From NCBI GenBank assembly GCA_963513935.1, contig OY740769.1, positions 34,623,120 to 34,687,119 of the forward strand: 64,000 bases of DNA, given 5' to 3'. A program made the translations under genes and the position numbers. Source of the stretch: Aphrophora alni (lineage: Eukaryota; Arthropoda; Insecta; Hemiptera; Aphrophoridae). The notes under the pieces were generated by a model. The model ran no database searches. It had not been told where the DNA came from and saw nothing but the letters and a program-made list of their open reading frames with translations. Shown piece by piece: positions 29,401 to 35,167 of this stretch (position 1 is the stretch's first letter; every line of letters begins with the position of its first letter).

Positions 29401-30477
29401 CCATATGAAAACTAGTAAAAAAGACCAATGTTTCATAATGTGCTACTAAAAATGCATAGATGTTAGCCCATAAACATATTACGATTAAAAGTAGCCTGTC
29501 ATATTCTGCCTAGCCTGGACTATATATGCATACCAACAACGGTAAATATGGAGAAAGGTTGTCAGATCGATTTAAGTGCGAAATCCCAGCATTTCCGCTT
29601 CAAATAGCATTTTCTCCATCAAGTAGCCCTACTTATTTTCAACGCAAGTGGTTTTTTATCTCTCACAATTCATTATTTATGTAACACTCTTTGAAATTGA
29701 CAAATTCGTAATATATTCAATCGTATAGCCATATTGAAAACACTCGTGGGGCGCATGTGCACTTCATTCACTTCTACAGGTTGATATTACTATGCTTCTA
29801 TGATATAAGACTCATGATGACTAGGTTTCTGAAACCCAGACCTAGTAAAAGAACTATAGGTCAAGTAAGATAAATCAAAAGACCTTCCTTGACCTGTATC
29901 ATTGATACTAAATGATATCCGTAAATATTGGTTTATGAAAACATAAAGTATTTATTAAAAGAATCAGATCATATTATTATTTCTAACTTTAAAAGTGTCT
30001 TACGAAATTCAAAATGATCCAATTGTTTTAAAATAAGGTACAGTAGTCATAACACATACACTAACCTCACTAACATAGTCATACATAACCTAACAGCTGT
30101 ATTCTCTTGTTTACTATGTTATTTCACAATGAAGAAATGCATTTTCAGACTTGAAATGTTTAATGCGCCATATAATATGATCTGATCCTTTGAATACAAA
30201 GTAAATACTTTATATTTTCATGATTTTTTATAGAAAAATCGAAGGACGATCTACAGCCAATATTTACCGATAAATCTGGTACACAGATATAATATAATAA
30301 TTTTAAATATATAAGCTACAATATTAAGTATTAGGCACTAATACTTACAGACACTATGTCCCAATCAGGTCCAAACATAAAACAATATTTACAATAAAGG
30401 TCATCAAATCCTGGAAAATATGCCTTTTCTATCTGACCACAAATGGACAAAAGGAATCCACTACTCATGTTCAACAT
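575..30477 (-). CDS. B9D1: B9D1, ciliary transition-zone B9-domain protein (five exons)
   Basis: The coding sequence joins 30477-30349, 26013-25902, 17720-17612, 12899-12781 and 720-575 on the minus strand. That is 615 nt, giving 204 aa and a stop, the same length I recall for the vertebrate protein. All introns are GT-AG and phases agree at every junction. B9D1 (MKS1-related protein 1) is a component of the MKS/B9 complex at the transition zone of cilia, where it helps gate entry of membrane proteins. Family hallmarks are visible: DDLYCKYCF near residue 24, EEGISQI and FVWNFP in exon 2, [16 protein letters not shown] in exon 3, MFVPES and GRRPEYIDP in exon 4, and VTRVRSQG in exon 5. The B9 domain covers most of the chain. 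An in-frame TAG lies at 30489-30487, so the start is Met at 30477 or Met three codons later (30468). The introns are packed with mobile-element debris. Identification is very secure; UTRs are undetermined. Confidence 0.95.
1010..1750 (+). repeat. Diverged dispersed repeat, copy 1 (also about 4380-5040)
   Basis: This stretch shares an ordered set of blocks with 4380-5040: GCCTCCACTT versus GTCTCCACTTG, AATTATACGAAT, TTGGTACCATTGCATACAGAA versus TTGGTACCCTTACATGCAGAA, and TGGCCGCAATTTT versus TGGCCCCGTTTTT. No coding frame survives. It lies in B9D1 intron 4. The arrangement resembles a decayed retroelement tail, but the family is not certain. Confidence 0.55.
1751..3886. other. Intronic DNA without a recognised gene
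   Basis: This is AT-rich sequence of B9D1 intron 4. Short open frames are present but have no recognisable motifs or splice context. Around 1800-2050 there is faint protein-like texture broken by stops, which I could not assign to a family. Confidence 0.4.
3887..4293. mobile_element. PLE-derived foldback with hammerhead-like arms
   Basis: Two arms of about 190 bp (3887-4080 and 4104-4293) are near-perfect reverse complements separated by about 23 bp. Each arm carries the pattern CTGATGA (TTGATGA in the left arm), a TATA-rich hairpin, GAAAC, a short palindrome ending in GTA, and then a strand complementary to the sequence before the box. This matches the hammerhead-ribozyme-like ends known from Penelope-like elements. 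No coding sequence is left. The element sits in B9D1 intron 4. Confidence 0.6.
4380..5040 (+). repeat. Diverged dispersed repeat, copy 2, with internal duplication
   Basis: Related to 1010-1750. Within it, 4385-4500 and 4925-5040 repeat each other: a GACAGA-type run, AATAATTTTTTC, CTTTCCTGAGG, a CATGAAGATC-like block and a GTCAAAA-like block. This looks like the 3' end of a non-LTR element (CR1- or RTE-like by texture only). A third copy on the minus strand lies near 62790-63000. Confidence 0.5.
5057..6271 (+). mobile_element. Decayed Tigger/pogo DNA transposon
   Basis: It begins with CAGTACTACCTCG followed by TTATCCGGA, typical of Tigger/pogo terminal repeats, preceded by a TA target dinucleotide (5055-5056). 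The right end is uncertain; the outermost 8 bases TACAGTAC recur inverted near 6264-6273, but the long terminal repeat is absent, so the 3' part is probably deleted. It contains a broken transposase (5438-6120). It is inserted in B9D1 intron 4. Confidence 0.75.
5438..6120 (+). pseudogene. Tigger/pogo transposase, frameshifted and truncated
   Basis: From ATG 5438 the frame encodes a CENP-B-type helix-turn-helix start ([20 protein letters not shown]). The frame is lost at a run of A near 5567-5576. The next frame (to 6042) continues with the second DNA-binding helix region ([12 protein letters not shown]) and the start of the DDE domain, YNADETGL, which holds the first catalytic Asp. A stop at 6043 is followed by a short remnant, [10 protein letters not shown], which corresponds to the usual CNADGSHK segment. 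The rest of the catalytic domain is missing. It cannot encode an active transposase as it stands. Confidence 0.8.
6300..8300. other. Intronic DNA with a degenerate short repeat
   Basis: AT-rich sequence of B9D1 intron 4 without a recognisable gene. Between about 6870 and 7160 a degenerate unit of roughly 30-40 bp recurs with the core ATTCGTCGTAAAA and CTCAGAATA. The rest shows no feature that I can support. Confidence 0.45.
8310..8720. mobile_element. MITE-like foldback around a TA microsatellite
   Basis: 8316-8397 and 8638-8715 are inverted copies (AACTGGCCAAAGTTCCTTTA, GGGTGACCTGTTAAAAATAA). Between them lie a (TA)n run (8396-8452) and about 180 bp that begins CAGTATGACC after a TA (8453-8458), like a Tigger-type end. 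It may be a non-autonomous relative of the decayed Tigger immediately to the right. Confidence 0.55.
8396..8452. repeat. (TA)n microsatellite
   Basis: About 28 uninterrupted TA units inside the foldback element. Confidence 0.9.
8800..9400 (-). pseudogene. Second decayed Tigger transposase (N-terminal part)
   Basis: On the minus strand, 9372-9250 encodes a CENP-B-type DNA-binding helix region ([20 protein letters not shown] then GIPPNT). 9000-8820 encodes the second DNA-binding part ([11 protein letters not shown], then [13 protein letters not shown]), with stops and frame breaks between. This is the usual order of a Tigger/pogo transposase. The catalytic DDE domain is not seen. The right flank (9520-9600) contains repeated TTCGACTTATAGAGG-like blocks that resemble terminal-repeat material. 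Confidence 0.65.
9740..10170. other. Intronic DNA, nothing recognised
   Basis: B9D1 intron 4 sequence between the Tigger remnant and the PLE fragment. No coding or structural signal that I can support. Confidence 0.4.
10176..10486 (+). mobile_element. PLE 3' end joined to an inverted PLE head
   Basis: 10216-10486 matches the 3' end of the PLE at 45831-46355: the end of the GIY-YIG ORF, then a UTR with CGATGCCGCAAGGCGAAAC and CAATTGTAGCTCATTTATAC. 10180-10215 is the reverse complement of the PLE start (GGAGTTTCAACAAGAAATAT). The element is therefore rearranged and truncated. It lies in B9D1 intron 4. Confidence 0.75.
10490..11950. other. Intronic DNA, nothing recognised
   Basis: AT-rich sequence of B9D1 intron 4 without a recognisable gene or repeat, apart from short homopolymer runs. 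Confidence 0.4.
11957..12380. mobile_element. GGGTGT-ended foldback element, partial copy
   Basis: It starts TATAGGGTGTCCCATAAG and contains ATGGCGG blocks and an internal inverted pair (CTACTGTAGAAAAAAAATT and TTTTTTTCTACAGTA). The same type of end (ACACCCTATA) closes the related copy at 13560-13925. No coding capacity. Confidence 0.5.
12781..12899 (-). CDS. B9D1: B9D1 exon 4
   Basis: The 119-nt exon starts after TTTGTTGCAG and ends before GTTGGT, a weaker donor than the other three. It encodes MFVPESSS, the [14 protein letters not shown] block and AQGEGRE. It lies between two copies of a dispersed element that begins GGGTGT (near 11957-12380 and 13560-13925). Confidence 0.95.
12970..13140. 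repeat. Short palindromic repeat near B9D1 exon 4
   Basis: AAAATAAAGTTTATTTTA and TAAAATAAACTTTATTTTT face each other, with further inverted blocks (TTGGGCGCCATTTTGTGAC on one side, ACAAAATGATGCCCAAC on the other). It could fold into a hairpin of about 150 nt. Family unknown. Confidence 0.5.
13560..13925. mobile_element. GGGTGT-ended foldback element, second partial copy
   Basis: It contains two copies of AATGGC(T/C)GTCATTTTGAAAA, a poly(A) run (13840-13860) and ends GAAACACCCTATA. The blocks TTTGAACACAATATCTTA and the A run match the foldback element at 21312-21893. It lies just upstream of B9D1 exon 4 in gene orientation. Confidence 0.55.
14513..15217 (+). mobile_element. Short PLE insertion with 13-bp target duplication
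   Basis: TATGAGCCTAATA is duplicated exactly at 14513-14525 and 15205-15217. Inside, inverted ends of about 55 bp (14578-14631 and 15148-15203; core GGTCTAGCCGACCAT and its complement) enclose a decayed GIY-YIG endonuclease fragment at 14662-14760 ([20 protein letters not shown], then RLSEHE). This is the C-terminal nuclease of Penelope-like retroelements. The reverse transcriptase part is absent. The tail carries CGTCAATGCC followed by a degraded hammerhead-like segment. It is in B9D1 intron 3. Confidence 0.75.
15220..17310. other. Intronic DNA, nothing recognised
   Basis: B9D1 intron 3. The sequence is rich in poly(T) runs (15965-16025). Several short open frames are present but have no family motifs. 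Confidence 0.4.
17320..17500. mobile_element. Small PLE-end foldback
   Basis: Inverted arms AAAACAAATTTATTTGTGAC and its imperfect complement near 17450-17485 flank a central CTGAAGATGGCTAATGGCAA sequence followed by AACAGTTGTCAC. This is the PLE-end pattern (CTGANGA box, short GC hairpin, AAAC, palindrome ending in a cleavage-like triplet), with GAAA degraded to AAAA. Its left flank resembles that of the PLE at 14526. Confidence 0.5.
17612..17720 (-). CDS. B9D1: B9D1 exon 3
   Basis: The 109-nt exon begins after TTTTACAG and ends before GTAAG. It encodes the most conserved part of the family, [16 protein letters not shown], followed by a Cys-containing loop (CHLPACSG). It enters in phase 1 (the GG that completes Trp) and leaves with two bases of a Val codon. 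Confidence 0.96.
17730..19370. other. Intronic DNA, nothing recognised
   Basis: B9D1 intron 2, AT-rich, without a feature that I can name. Confidence 0.4.
19378..19716. mobile_element. hAT-like MITE
   Basis: The left end CAGGGGTATTCAAACTTTTT and the right end, whose complement reads AGGGGTATCAAAGTTCGACC, form imperfect terminal repeats with the CAGGGGT start common in hAT elements. No clean 8-bp target duplication was found. No coding sequence. A hAT transposase fragment lies 260 bp away. Confidence 0.5.
19976..20400 (-). pseudogene. hAT transposase fragment (ZBED5/GTF2IRD2-like)
   Basis: The minus-strand frame 20173-19976 reads [18 protein letters not shown], then [13 protein letters not shown] and, near the end, FKPVLFPRF. 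This is the familiar NPF...P.ELQLEL segment near the C-terminal part of hAT transposases of the ZBED5 type. A broken upstream part ([24 protein letters not shown]) extends to about 20400 with stops. Only a fragment remains, without the catalytic core. It lies in B9D1 intron 2. Confidence 0.7.
20430..20592 (-). mobile_element. Mini PLE-end element with inverted ends
   Basis: GAATAAAACTCGAACAC (20437-20453) recurs inverted at about 20572-20588. On the minus strand the interior contains CTGAGGATGGCGACTTTGTC followed by GTAGAAAT, which fits a CTGANGA box, a GCGAC hairpin and GAAA. No coding sequence. Interpreted as a solo PLE terminus. Confidence 0.5.
21312..21893. mobile_element. Long foldback element (GGGTGTTTGAAAAA ends)
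   Basis: The ends TATACACGATGTTTGAAAAA and the complement of TTTTTCAAACACCCTGTATA form terminal repeats, and inverted similarity continues inward (CCAGTACACCAACAACC facing GGTTGTTGGTATACTGG-like sequence). The whole 582 bp could fold on itself. It contains ATGGCCG-type blocks and a poly(A) run, both shared with 13560-13925. No coding capacity. It is in B9D1 intron 2. Confidence 0.65.
22667..25676 (+). mobile_element. Decayed piggyBac transposon
   Basis: It encloses a broken piggyBac transposase (22980-24809). A TTAA target at 22667-22670 is followed by CTCTTTGACCGAAGTCCCGG and TTTCACAG; near the right side the complement of CTGTGAGACC with CCCCCGG appears inverted (25622-25642), and a TTAA lies at 25673-25676. 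The right boundary is tentative because the outer 30 bases do not match. Its size of about 3 kb is reasonable for this family. It lies in B9D1 intron 2. Confidence 0.6.
22980..24809 (+). pseudogene. piggyBac transposase with many stops and frameshifts
   Basis: Fragments appear in the order expected for a PGBD-type transposase: an acidic N-terminus ([17 protein letters not shown]), a catalytic-domain start around 23757 ([14 protein letters not shown], then [17 protein letters not shown]), and [19 protein letters not shown] sequence near 24080. The C-terminal cysteine-rich finger at 24600-24760 ([16 protein letters not shown], then CLECNRKVC) is still open for 91 codons. Several stops and frame changes separate the parts, so no functional transposase is encoded. 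Confidence 0.8.
25040..25890. other. piggyBac 3' part and intronic DNA
   Basis: Non-coding sequence between the zinc-finger remnant and B9D1 exon 2. It includes the possible right end of the piggyBac element (up to 25676). No other feature is supported. Confidence 0.4.
25902..26013 (-). CDS. B9D1: B9D1 exon 2
   Basis: The 112-nt exon follows the acceptor TTTCTAG and ends before the donor GTAAG. It encodes [12 protein letters not shown] and the conserved [18 protein letters not shown] stretch. It ends with one base (T) of a Trp codon that is completed by exon 3, restoring the conserved GWPQ sequence. Confidence 0.95.
26040..27500. other. Intronic DNA with an AAT microsatellite
   Basis: B9D1 intron 1. 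An (AAT)n-rich run lies at about 26820-26850. No gene was recognised. Confidence 0.45.
27512..27590 (-). repeat. tRNA-derived fragment (SINE-like)
   Basis: On the minus strand, GTAGAGCATTGG (A-box-like) is followed by a TTGGC/GCCAA anticodon-type stem and by a perfect B box, GGTTCGATTCC, inside a CTGGG/CCCAG stem. The 5' acceptor side is replaced by a run of G (27569-27579), so the acceptor stem cannot form. It is therefore a pseudo-tRNA or the head of a tRNA-derived SINE rather than a working tRNA gene. Confidence 0.65.
27951..28270 (-). pseudogene. Second piggyBac transposase fragment
   Basis: The minus-strand frame 28157-27951 encodes [18 protein letters not shown] followed by [17 protein letters not shown], the region around the first catalytic Asp of piggyBac transposases. 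After a frame break, the upstream sequence to about 28270 continues with [20 protein letters not shown], which normally precedes that motif. It is more like the PGBD4 branch than the copy at 22980-24809. Only this fragment is visible. Confidence 0.75.
28280..30340. other. Intronic DNA with a short PLE head fragment
   Basis: B9D1 intron 1. 28492-28525 (GATATTTCTTGTTGAAACTC) is the reverse complement of the PLE start seen at 46355-46385. The rest shows no feature I can support. Confidence 0.5.
30349..30477 (-). CDS. B9D1: B9D1 exon 1 (start codon exon)
   Basis: This exon encodes the first 43 residues. The reading frame starts at ATG 30477 with a second in-frame ATG at 30468, and an in-frame stop lies just upstream. 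It contains the DDLYCKYCF motif typical of the B9D1 N-terminus and ends phase 0 before the donor GTAAGT (30348-30343). The poly(A) end of a full-length LINE in the same orientation lies about 310 bp upstream, so only that short stretch separates the coding start from the retrotransposon. Confidence 0.93.
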
Positions 30478-30776
30478 TAAAGATCGCTAATAAATCATTC
30501 AAAAACAAGTTGTAAAATTTTCACCTTTGAAATGAAATTTATATTTATAAAATTATATCAAAAGTTCATTCTATAACCTAAATTTCAAAATGTAACGCAA
30601 AACACAATTTGGACCTAGGCTACGTCAGAAATAGTATTTAGAAAAATAAACTTTTATTGTCACTGTTGACTACAGTGAAATACAAACCCAGGAAATTAAA
30701 ATTATTATTTCTTATAAGTGAAACTACTGACAATGATTTCAAATCACTTTTTTGATATCCTCAAACAAATAAACAA
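30478..30776. promoter_or_regulatory. Presumed B9D1 5' flank
   Basis: Only about 300 bp separate the B9D1 start codon from the LINE insertion, so the 5' UTR and core promoter would be expected here unless an upstream exon exists. No TATA box or initiator can be assigned with confidence. Confidence 0.3.
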
Positions 30777-30789
30777 CAGATGAGTTGTA
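30777..30789. repeat. Target-site duplication, 3' side of LINE
   Basis: CAGATGAGTTGTA, identical to 36902-36914 on the other side of the LINE. The bases immediately outside differ, so the duplication is exactly 13 bp. Confidence 0.95.
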
Positions 30790-31308
30790 TTTTTTTTTTT
30801 TTTTTTTTTTCTAGTTCGCCAATTGGCAGGCTTGGAAACTTTCCATGCAGCCTCACACTACTCTATTGCTTATCTTTATTTTTCCCGATATTTTTTTTTT
30901 TTTTTTTTTTTTTCGTTCCTGTGGTTACCTAAACTTTTTTGGAGTATATCTACACATACACATTAATAATGTTAATTTTTAATCCTTAGTTATTTACAAT
31001 CTACTGTTTTTTTGTTAGTTGGGTATTTTGTATTGGTTACGTTACTATCTGTCCTATATGTTTCTGTTTGTGTCTAAATGTGTCTTGTTAGTCACATTAA
31101 AGAGTGATAAGTAAATATATGAGGAATGAATTGATTGGATTTTTAGGAGATATGTGTTGGGTATGTATCTTCTTAGCCTGGGATCCATCAGGCTCACCTA
31201 TCCCGAAAGGAGTGGACCACGGATGAAAGAATCCCAGAATGGATAAACATTCATGTGTTTTGTGTTTACAATTTGATTATTTGTGATAATCTTAGATAAT
31301 TATTTATT

Positions 31309-34300
31309 TTAGAGAACCCTTTTTATTTCATATAGGAATTGGTTGATTTCTTTATGAATACCTATGTCAGTTTTCCCTAGTATAGTTTTTAGGTCTGCTC
31401 TGTCTAAATTATTGTTTATTTTGGTTTTTTTAAGGAATTGGTCTCTCGCGTGGGAATATTTCGGGCATTCCAAAATCACGTGATCTATTGTTTCTATGCT
31501 ACCCATATTACAGTTTAAACATAATGGTGTGAAATATAATTTTATCATGTGTAACCTGCTATTGACTTTTGCATGCCCTATTCTTAATCTGCATAAATTA
31601 ATAATTTCCCATCTACTCATATTACTATCCTTATACCAGGGATATTGAGTGTATTCCTTAAGGACACTTTTGTACCAGTTGGCTTTACTAGATTCGTTTA
31701 ATTGTTTGATAAAGGTTTTTTTGTGTGTTTTTTTCCTGTATGATTTAAAATCATCTGTTGGAACTTGTAGCTCCATTGTATGTATACCACTTAATATTGC
31801 TTCTTTCGCGAGTTTATCTACGAATTCGTTTTGTGATATGCCTGAGTGGCCTGGTACCCATTGGAATGTTATTGATTTGGAGTTTTGAGTTAATGCTGAT
31901 TTTAATATATTTAAGTTTATATCTTCTCCTTTACAAATTTGTAGACAATTTTCCAACGACCGTATTGCCGATTGAGAGTCTGTACATATAACAATTTCGT
32001 TCTCTTGTAATTTTTCGATGTATTCTACTGCTTTGTATATGGCATACAATTCTGTTGTATAGCTCGACATGATTTTATTTAGAGCAAATTTGAAACTTTT
32101 TTTATGTTTTGGAATGTAAAATGCCGCTCCTGTACCCTCTGAATTCTTTGATCCGTCTGTGTATATAACTATTGCATTACTGCTGAATGAGTTGATCTTA
32201 TTTCTGAAAATTTGTTGTAATTGTATTAATGACACTTCTTTCTTGTTACAATTGACTTCCTCTGGCCCTATCGTTGTATTAAATGTTAGATTGTGTTTCA
32301 ACATCTGTAATGGTTTATTAAATTCCCAGTATCTAGTGAATTCTACTTTGGTTTTGTTAAAATATGGATTGATTTCGTTAATTGTATTTAAAGCTTGAAT
32401 ATATAGTGGTGTTTTTTTCTTTGCCCAAAAGGGTTTATTTTCTATCAGAAAATTTAAGTATATTATTTTGCTATATACTGGGTGAGTATTATCACACATT
32501 ATTTTATACATTATTCTTTCGGTAATTAATTTTCGTCGTAAATCTAACGGTAATATTGCGCATTCAGATTGAAGTGCAATTATCGGTGAAGTTCGAAAAG
32601 CACCTATAGCCAGTCTCATTGCTTGGTTCTGTATCATGTTGAGTTTATTAAGTACATTTTTTGGTAGATGGCCAAATAGAAAACAGCAATAATCTAACTT
32701 TGCTTGAATTAAACTTTTAAATACCTGTATTATAAAATCTGGATGTGCTCCTATTCTAGCACATGTTAGTATTTTTAGGATATTAATGTCCTTTATACAT
32801 TGTATATATAAATTGGTAATATGCATTTTGAAAGATAAATTGCTATCAAGGGTGATTCCCAAAAGTTTAATTGTGTCCACAATTATCATTTGTTGATTGT
32901 TCATAGTAAAAGGACTATTTGTATGGTCTATTGATTTTTTCCTTGTGAATATAATTACTTTACTTTTAGTGGAATTCACTTCGAGATGCAGAGACTTAAA
33001 TACCATATTTAGTTGATTTAACGCATTTTGAATGTTTACATATGCTGTATTATATGTTTTGTTTGAAGTATATAATATTATGTCATCGGCGTATTGTAAT
33101 GAAAAGATTTGTTTTGGTAAACAACTATTAATTTCTGCAATGTATATGGAAAATAAAAGTGGACTTAAAACACTACCCTGTGGTAACCCTCTGTTTGTGC
33201 ATCTAGATATGTTATATTCTGGGAATATTAAATTTATTTGCCTATCATTAAGCATTGAGGCGCAATGTTTTATGAATTTAGAAGGTATTCCGTGTTTATA
33301 CATTTTGCTTAATAAGACTGGAATATATACATTATCATATGCTCTAGCTATGTCTAAGGATGCTAATATTGTATTTTCACTATTTGATAGGGCTATCTGG
33401 ATGTCAGTTACTAAATTTAGCATATAGTCTGGGCATCCTCGCTTTTTCCTAAAACCATATTGAGTTTCGGGGATAATTTCTAATTTATATGTCAACCATT
33501 CCAGTCTGTTTTTAACCATGGTATTCATAATTTTCATGAAGCATGGTATGAGTGATATAGGTCTGTACGATTTTTCGTCATATTTGCCTTTATCAGGTTT
33601 TAATAATGCTACTATTTTATACTGTTTCCATTTAAGTGGGATTTCTATTATACCGTTCCAGATTTTATTAAATATTTGGAGTAATATCGCTAAAGCATTT
33701 TGTGGTAAATTTTTAATCATGCTATATGTAATTCCGTCAAGCCCTGGGGCCGTATCTTTTTTTTTTGTGTTAATTGCTGCCGTTAATTCTTTCAAGTTGA
33801 AATCGTCTTCTAGGAAGTGGTTTGAATCATTTATTATTGGATACTTAATCTCGGATTGATGGGGTACATAGTCTGGAATGATGAATTTCATAAATCTCTC
33901 ACCTAGATCTTGACTGGTGGCCATTTCTGATATGTTATTTAATTTTTTACTGCTATTTAATTTTTTTACTATCTTCCAAGCATAGTTACTATTATTTTTT
34001 ATGTTTAATTTCTGACATAGATTTGCCCATCCCTGTTTTTTTGCTAGACGTATTGTTTCTGTGGCCTTAAGTTGAGCTATTTGATAGTTTCTATAGTTTA
34101 TAGCGTTCATGTTTTGTCTGAATTTTTTTAAAGTTAATCTTCTATAGGCTACTGCAAGTGAGCAATCCTCGGTCCACCAGGTTTTAGGTGTGAAATTTTT
34201 ATTATCTAATGGGTTAAGATTTATAACATTAGGTATTGCTATTTCTGCTGCTTTATATATAATATCATAAAATTTTGGTATTAAATTTGGGGATTCTACT

Positions 34301-35103
34301 TCTGATATTAAGTTTAGATTATTGTTAATTAATGTTTTATACGAAGTCCAATTTGCCTTTTTGAAATTTTTTTTGGTGGTATTATTAAAATGAGAGCTTA
34401 ACTGGGGTACATTATTTATATTGTGGTGTTTTAATTTAATTTCAAAAATTATTATTATTGGGAAATGATTACTTCCCATTGCATCCTTTTTTATTTCCCA
34501 GTTTTTTAATATATTATACATTTTTGGTGAAATGAAAGTCAGGTCTATTACTGATTGTCTGTGGAATAGATTTGGAACTGTTGTATACTCATTATTATTT
34601 GCTAATATAAGTGATGATTCATTATATTCTTTGAATAATATATTACCCCTACTGTTTGAATTTGCACAGTTCCAGAAAGGATGGTGTGCATTGAAGTCAC
34701 CACAAATTATGGTATACCCTTTATCTTTGGAAAAAATTTCTTTATGCCAAAAATCATTGTCTATTTTTTTGTTTGTGCAGTATATATTATAAATTGTTAT
34801 TGGAATTTCCATATTATTAATTGTAAGAGCTAAAAGTTGTACTGAGCTAGAATTAATTTTGTGCGTTACGTTGCAACTTATTGCTTTATGTATAATAAAA
34901 GCAACCCCCCCATAACCATCTAATCTATCTAGTCTATATATATTATAACTATTATCACTTAGGGTATCTGATTTGGTTAACCATGTTTCTTGGATTATTC
35001 CGATATGTATATTCTGAGATTTGAATGTGGCTATTATTTCTGGCCACTTGTGTTTAAGTGACCTTGCATTCCATTGAAATAAGTTAAGAGCTTCACCTAG
35101 CAT
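31309..35103 (-). CDS. LINE ORF2: endonuclease, reverse transcriptase, RNase H
   Basis: This 1264-residue polyprotein nicks target DNA and copies the element RNA by target-primed reverse transcription. An APE-type endonuclease occupies about residues 1-220, with WNARS (11), QETWL (38), GDFNAHH (135), SVIDLTF (184) and GSNHFP (210). The reverse transcriptase spans about 440-760, with LDIARAYDN (583), GLPQGSVLSP (639) and the catalytic YADD (671). RNase H lies at about 977-1100, with YTDGS (981), TELYAI (1017), TDSQSA (1041), WVPGHSG (1082) and a final Asp near 1096. A C-terminal Cys-Cys-His-Cys cluster is at about 1195-1213. No stop or frameshift interrupts it. It starts 65 nt after the ORF1 stop, separated by a long A tract. 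Confidence 0.95.
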   Translation of the reverse strand: MLGEALNLFQWNARSLKHKWPEIIATFKSQNIHIGIIQETWLTKSDTLSDNSYNIYRLDRLDGYGGVAFIIHKAISCNVTHKINSSSVQLLALTINNMEIPITIYNIYCTNKKIDNDFWHKEIFSKDKGYTIICGDFNAHHPFWNCANSNSRGNILFKEYNESSLILANNNEYTTVPNLFHRQSVIDLTFISPKMYNILKNWEIKKDAMGSNHFPIIIIFEIKLKHHNINNVPQLSSHFNNTTKKNFKKANWTSYKTLINNNLNLISEVESPNLIPKFYDIIYKAAEIAIPNVINLNPLDNKNFTPKTWWTEDCSLAVAYRRLTLKKFRQNMNAINYRNYQIAQLKATETIRLAKKQGWANLCQKLNIKNNSNYAWKIVKKLNSSKKLNNISEMATSQDLGERFMKFIIPDYVPHQSEIKYPIINDSNHFLEDDFNLKELTAAINTKKKDTAPGLDGITYSMIKNLPQNALAILLQIFNKIWNGIIEIPLKWKQYKIVALLKPDKGKYDEKSYRPISLIPCFMKIMNTMVKNRLEWLTYKLEIIPETQYGFRKKRGCPDYMLNLVTDIQIALSNSENTILASLDIARAYDNVYIPVLLSKMYKHGIPSKFIKHCASMLNDRQINLIFPEYNISRCTNRGLPQGSVLSPLLFSIYIAEINSCLPKQIFSLQYADDIILYTSNKTYNTAYVNIQNALNQLNMVFKSLHLEVNSTKSKVIIFTRKKSIDHTNSPFTMNNQQMIIVDTIKLLGITLDSNLSFKMHITNLYIQCIKDINILKILTCARIGAHPDFIIQVFKSLIQAKLDYCCFLFGHLPKNVLNKLNMIQNQAMRLAIGAFRTSPIIALQSECAILPLDLRRKLITERIMYKIMCDNTHPVYSKIIYLNFLIENKPFWAKKKTPLYIQALNTINEINPYFNKTKVEFTRYWEFNKPLQMLKHNLTFNTTIGPEEVNCNKKEVSLIQLQQIFRNKINSFSSNAIVIYTDGSKNSEGTGAAFYIPKHKKSFKFALNKIMSSYTTELYAIYKAVEYIEKLQENEIVICTDSQSAIRSLENCLQICKGEDINLNILKSALTQNSKSITFQWVPGHSGISQNEFVDKLAKEAILSGIHTMELQVPTDDFKSYRKKTHKKTFIKQLNESSKANWYKSVLKEYTQYPWYKDSNMSRWEIINLCRLRIGHAKVNSRLHMIKLYFTPLCLNCNMGSIETIDHVILECPKYSHARDQFLKKTKINNNLDRADLKTILGKTDIGIHKEINQFLYEIKRVL

Positions 35104-35117
35104 ATTTTTAAAAAATT

Positions 35118-35118
<1 letters not shown>

Positions 35119-35157
<39 letters not shown>
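35119..35157 (-). promoter_or_regulatory. 39-nt A tract between LINE ORF1 and ORF2
   Basis: In element orientation, an uninterrupted run of 39 A lies in the 64-nt gap between the ORF1 stop and the ORF2 start. It could act in translation of ORF2 by re-initiation or an A-rich internal entry, or it could be a slippage product. The sequence alone does not decide. Confidence 0.5.
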
Positions 35158-35164
<7 letters not shown>

Positions 35165-35167
35165 TTA

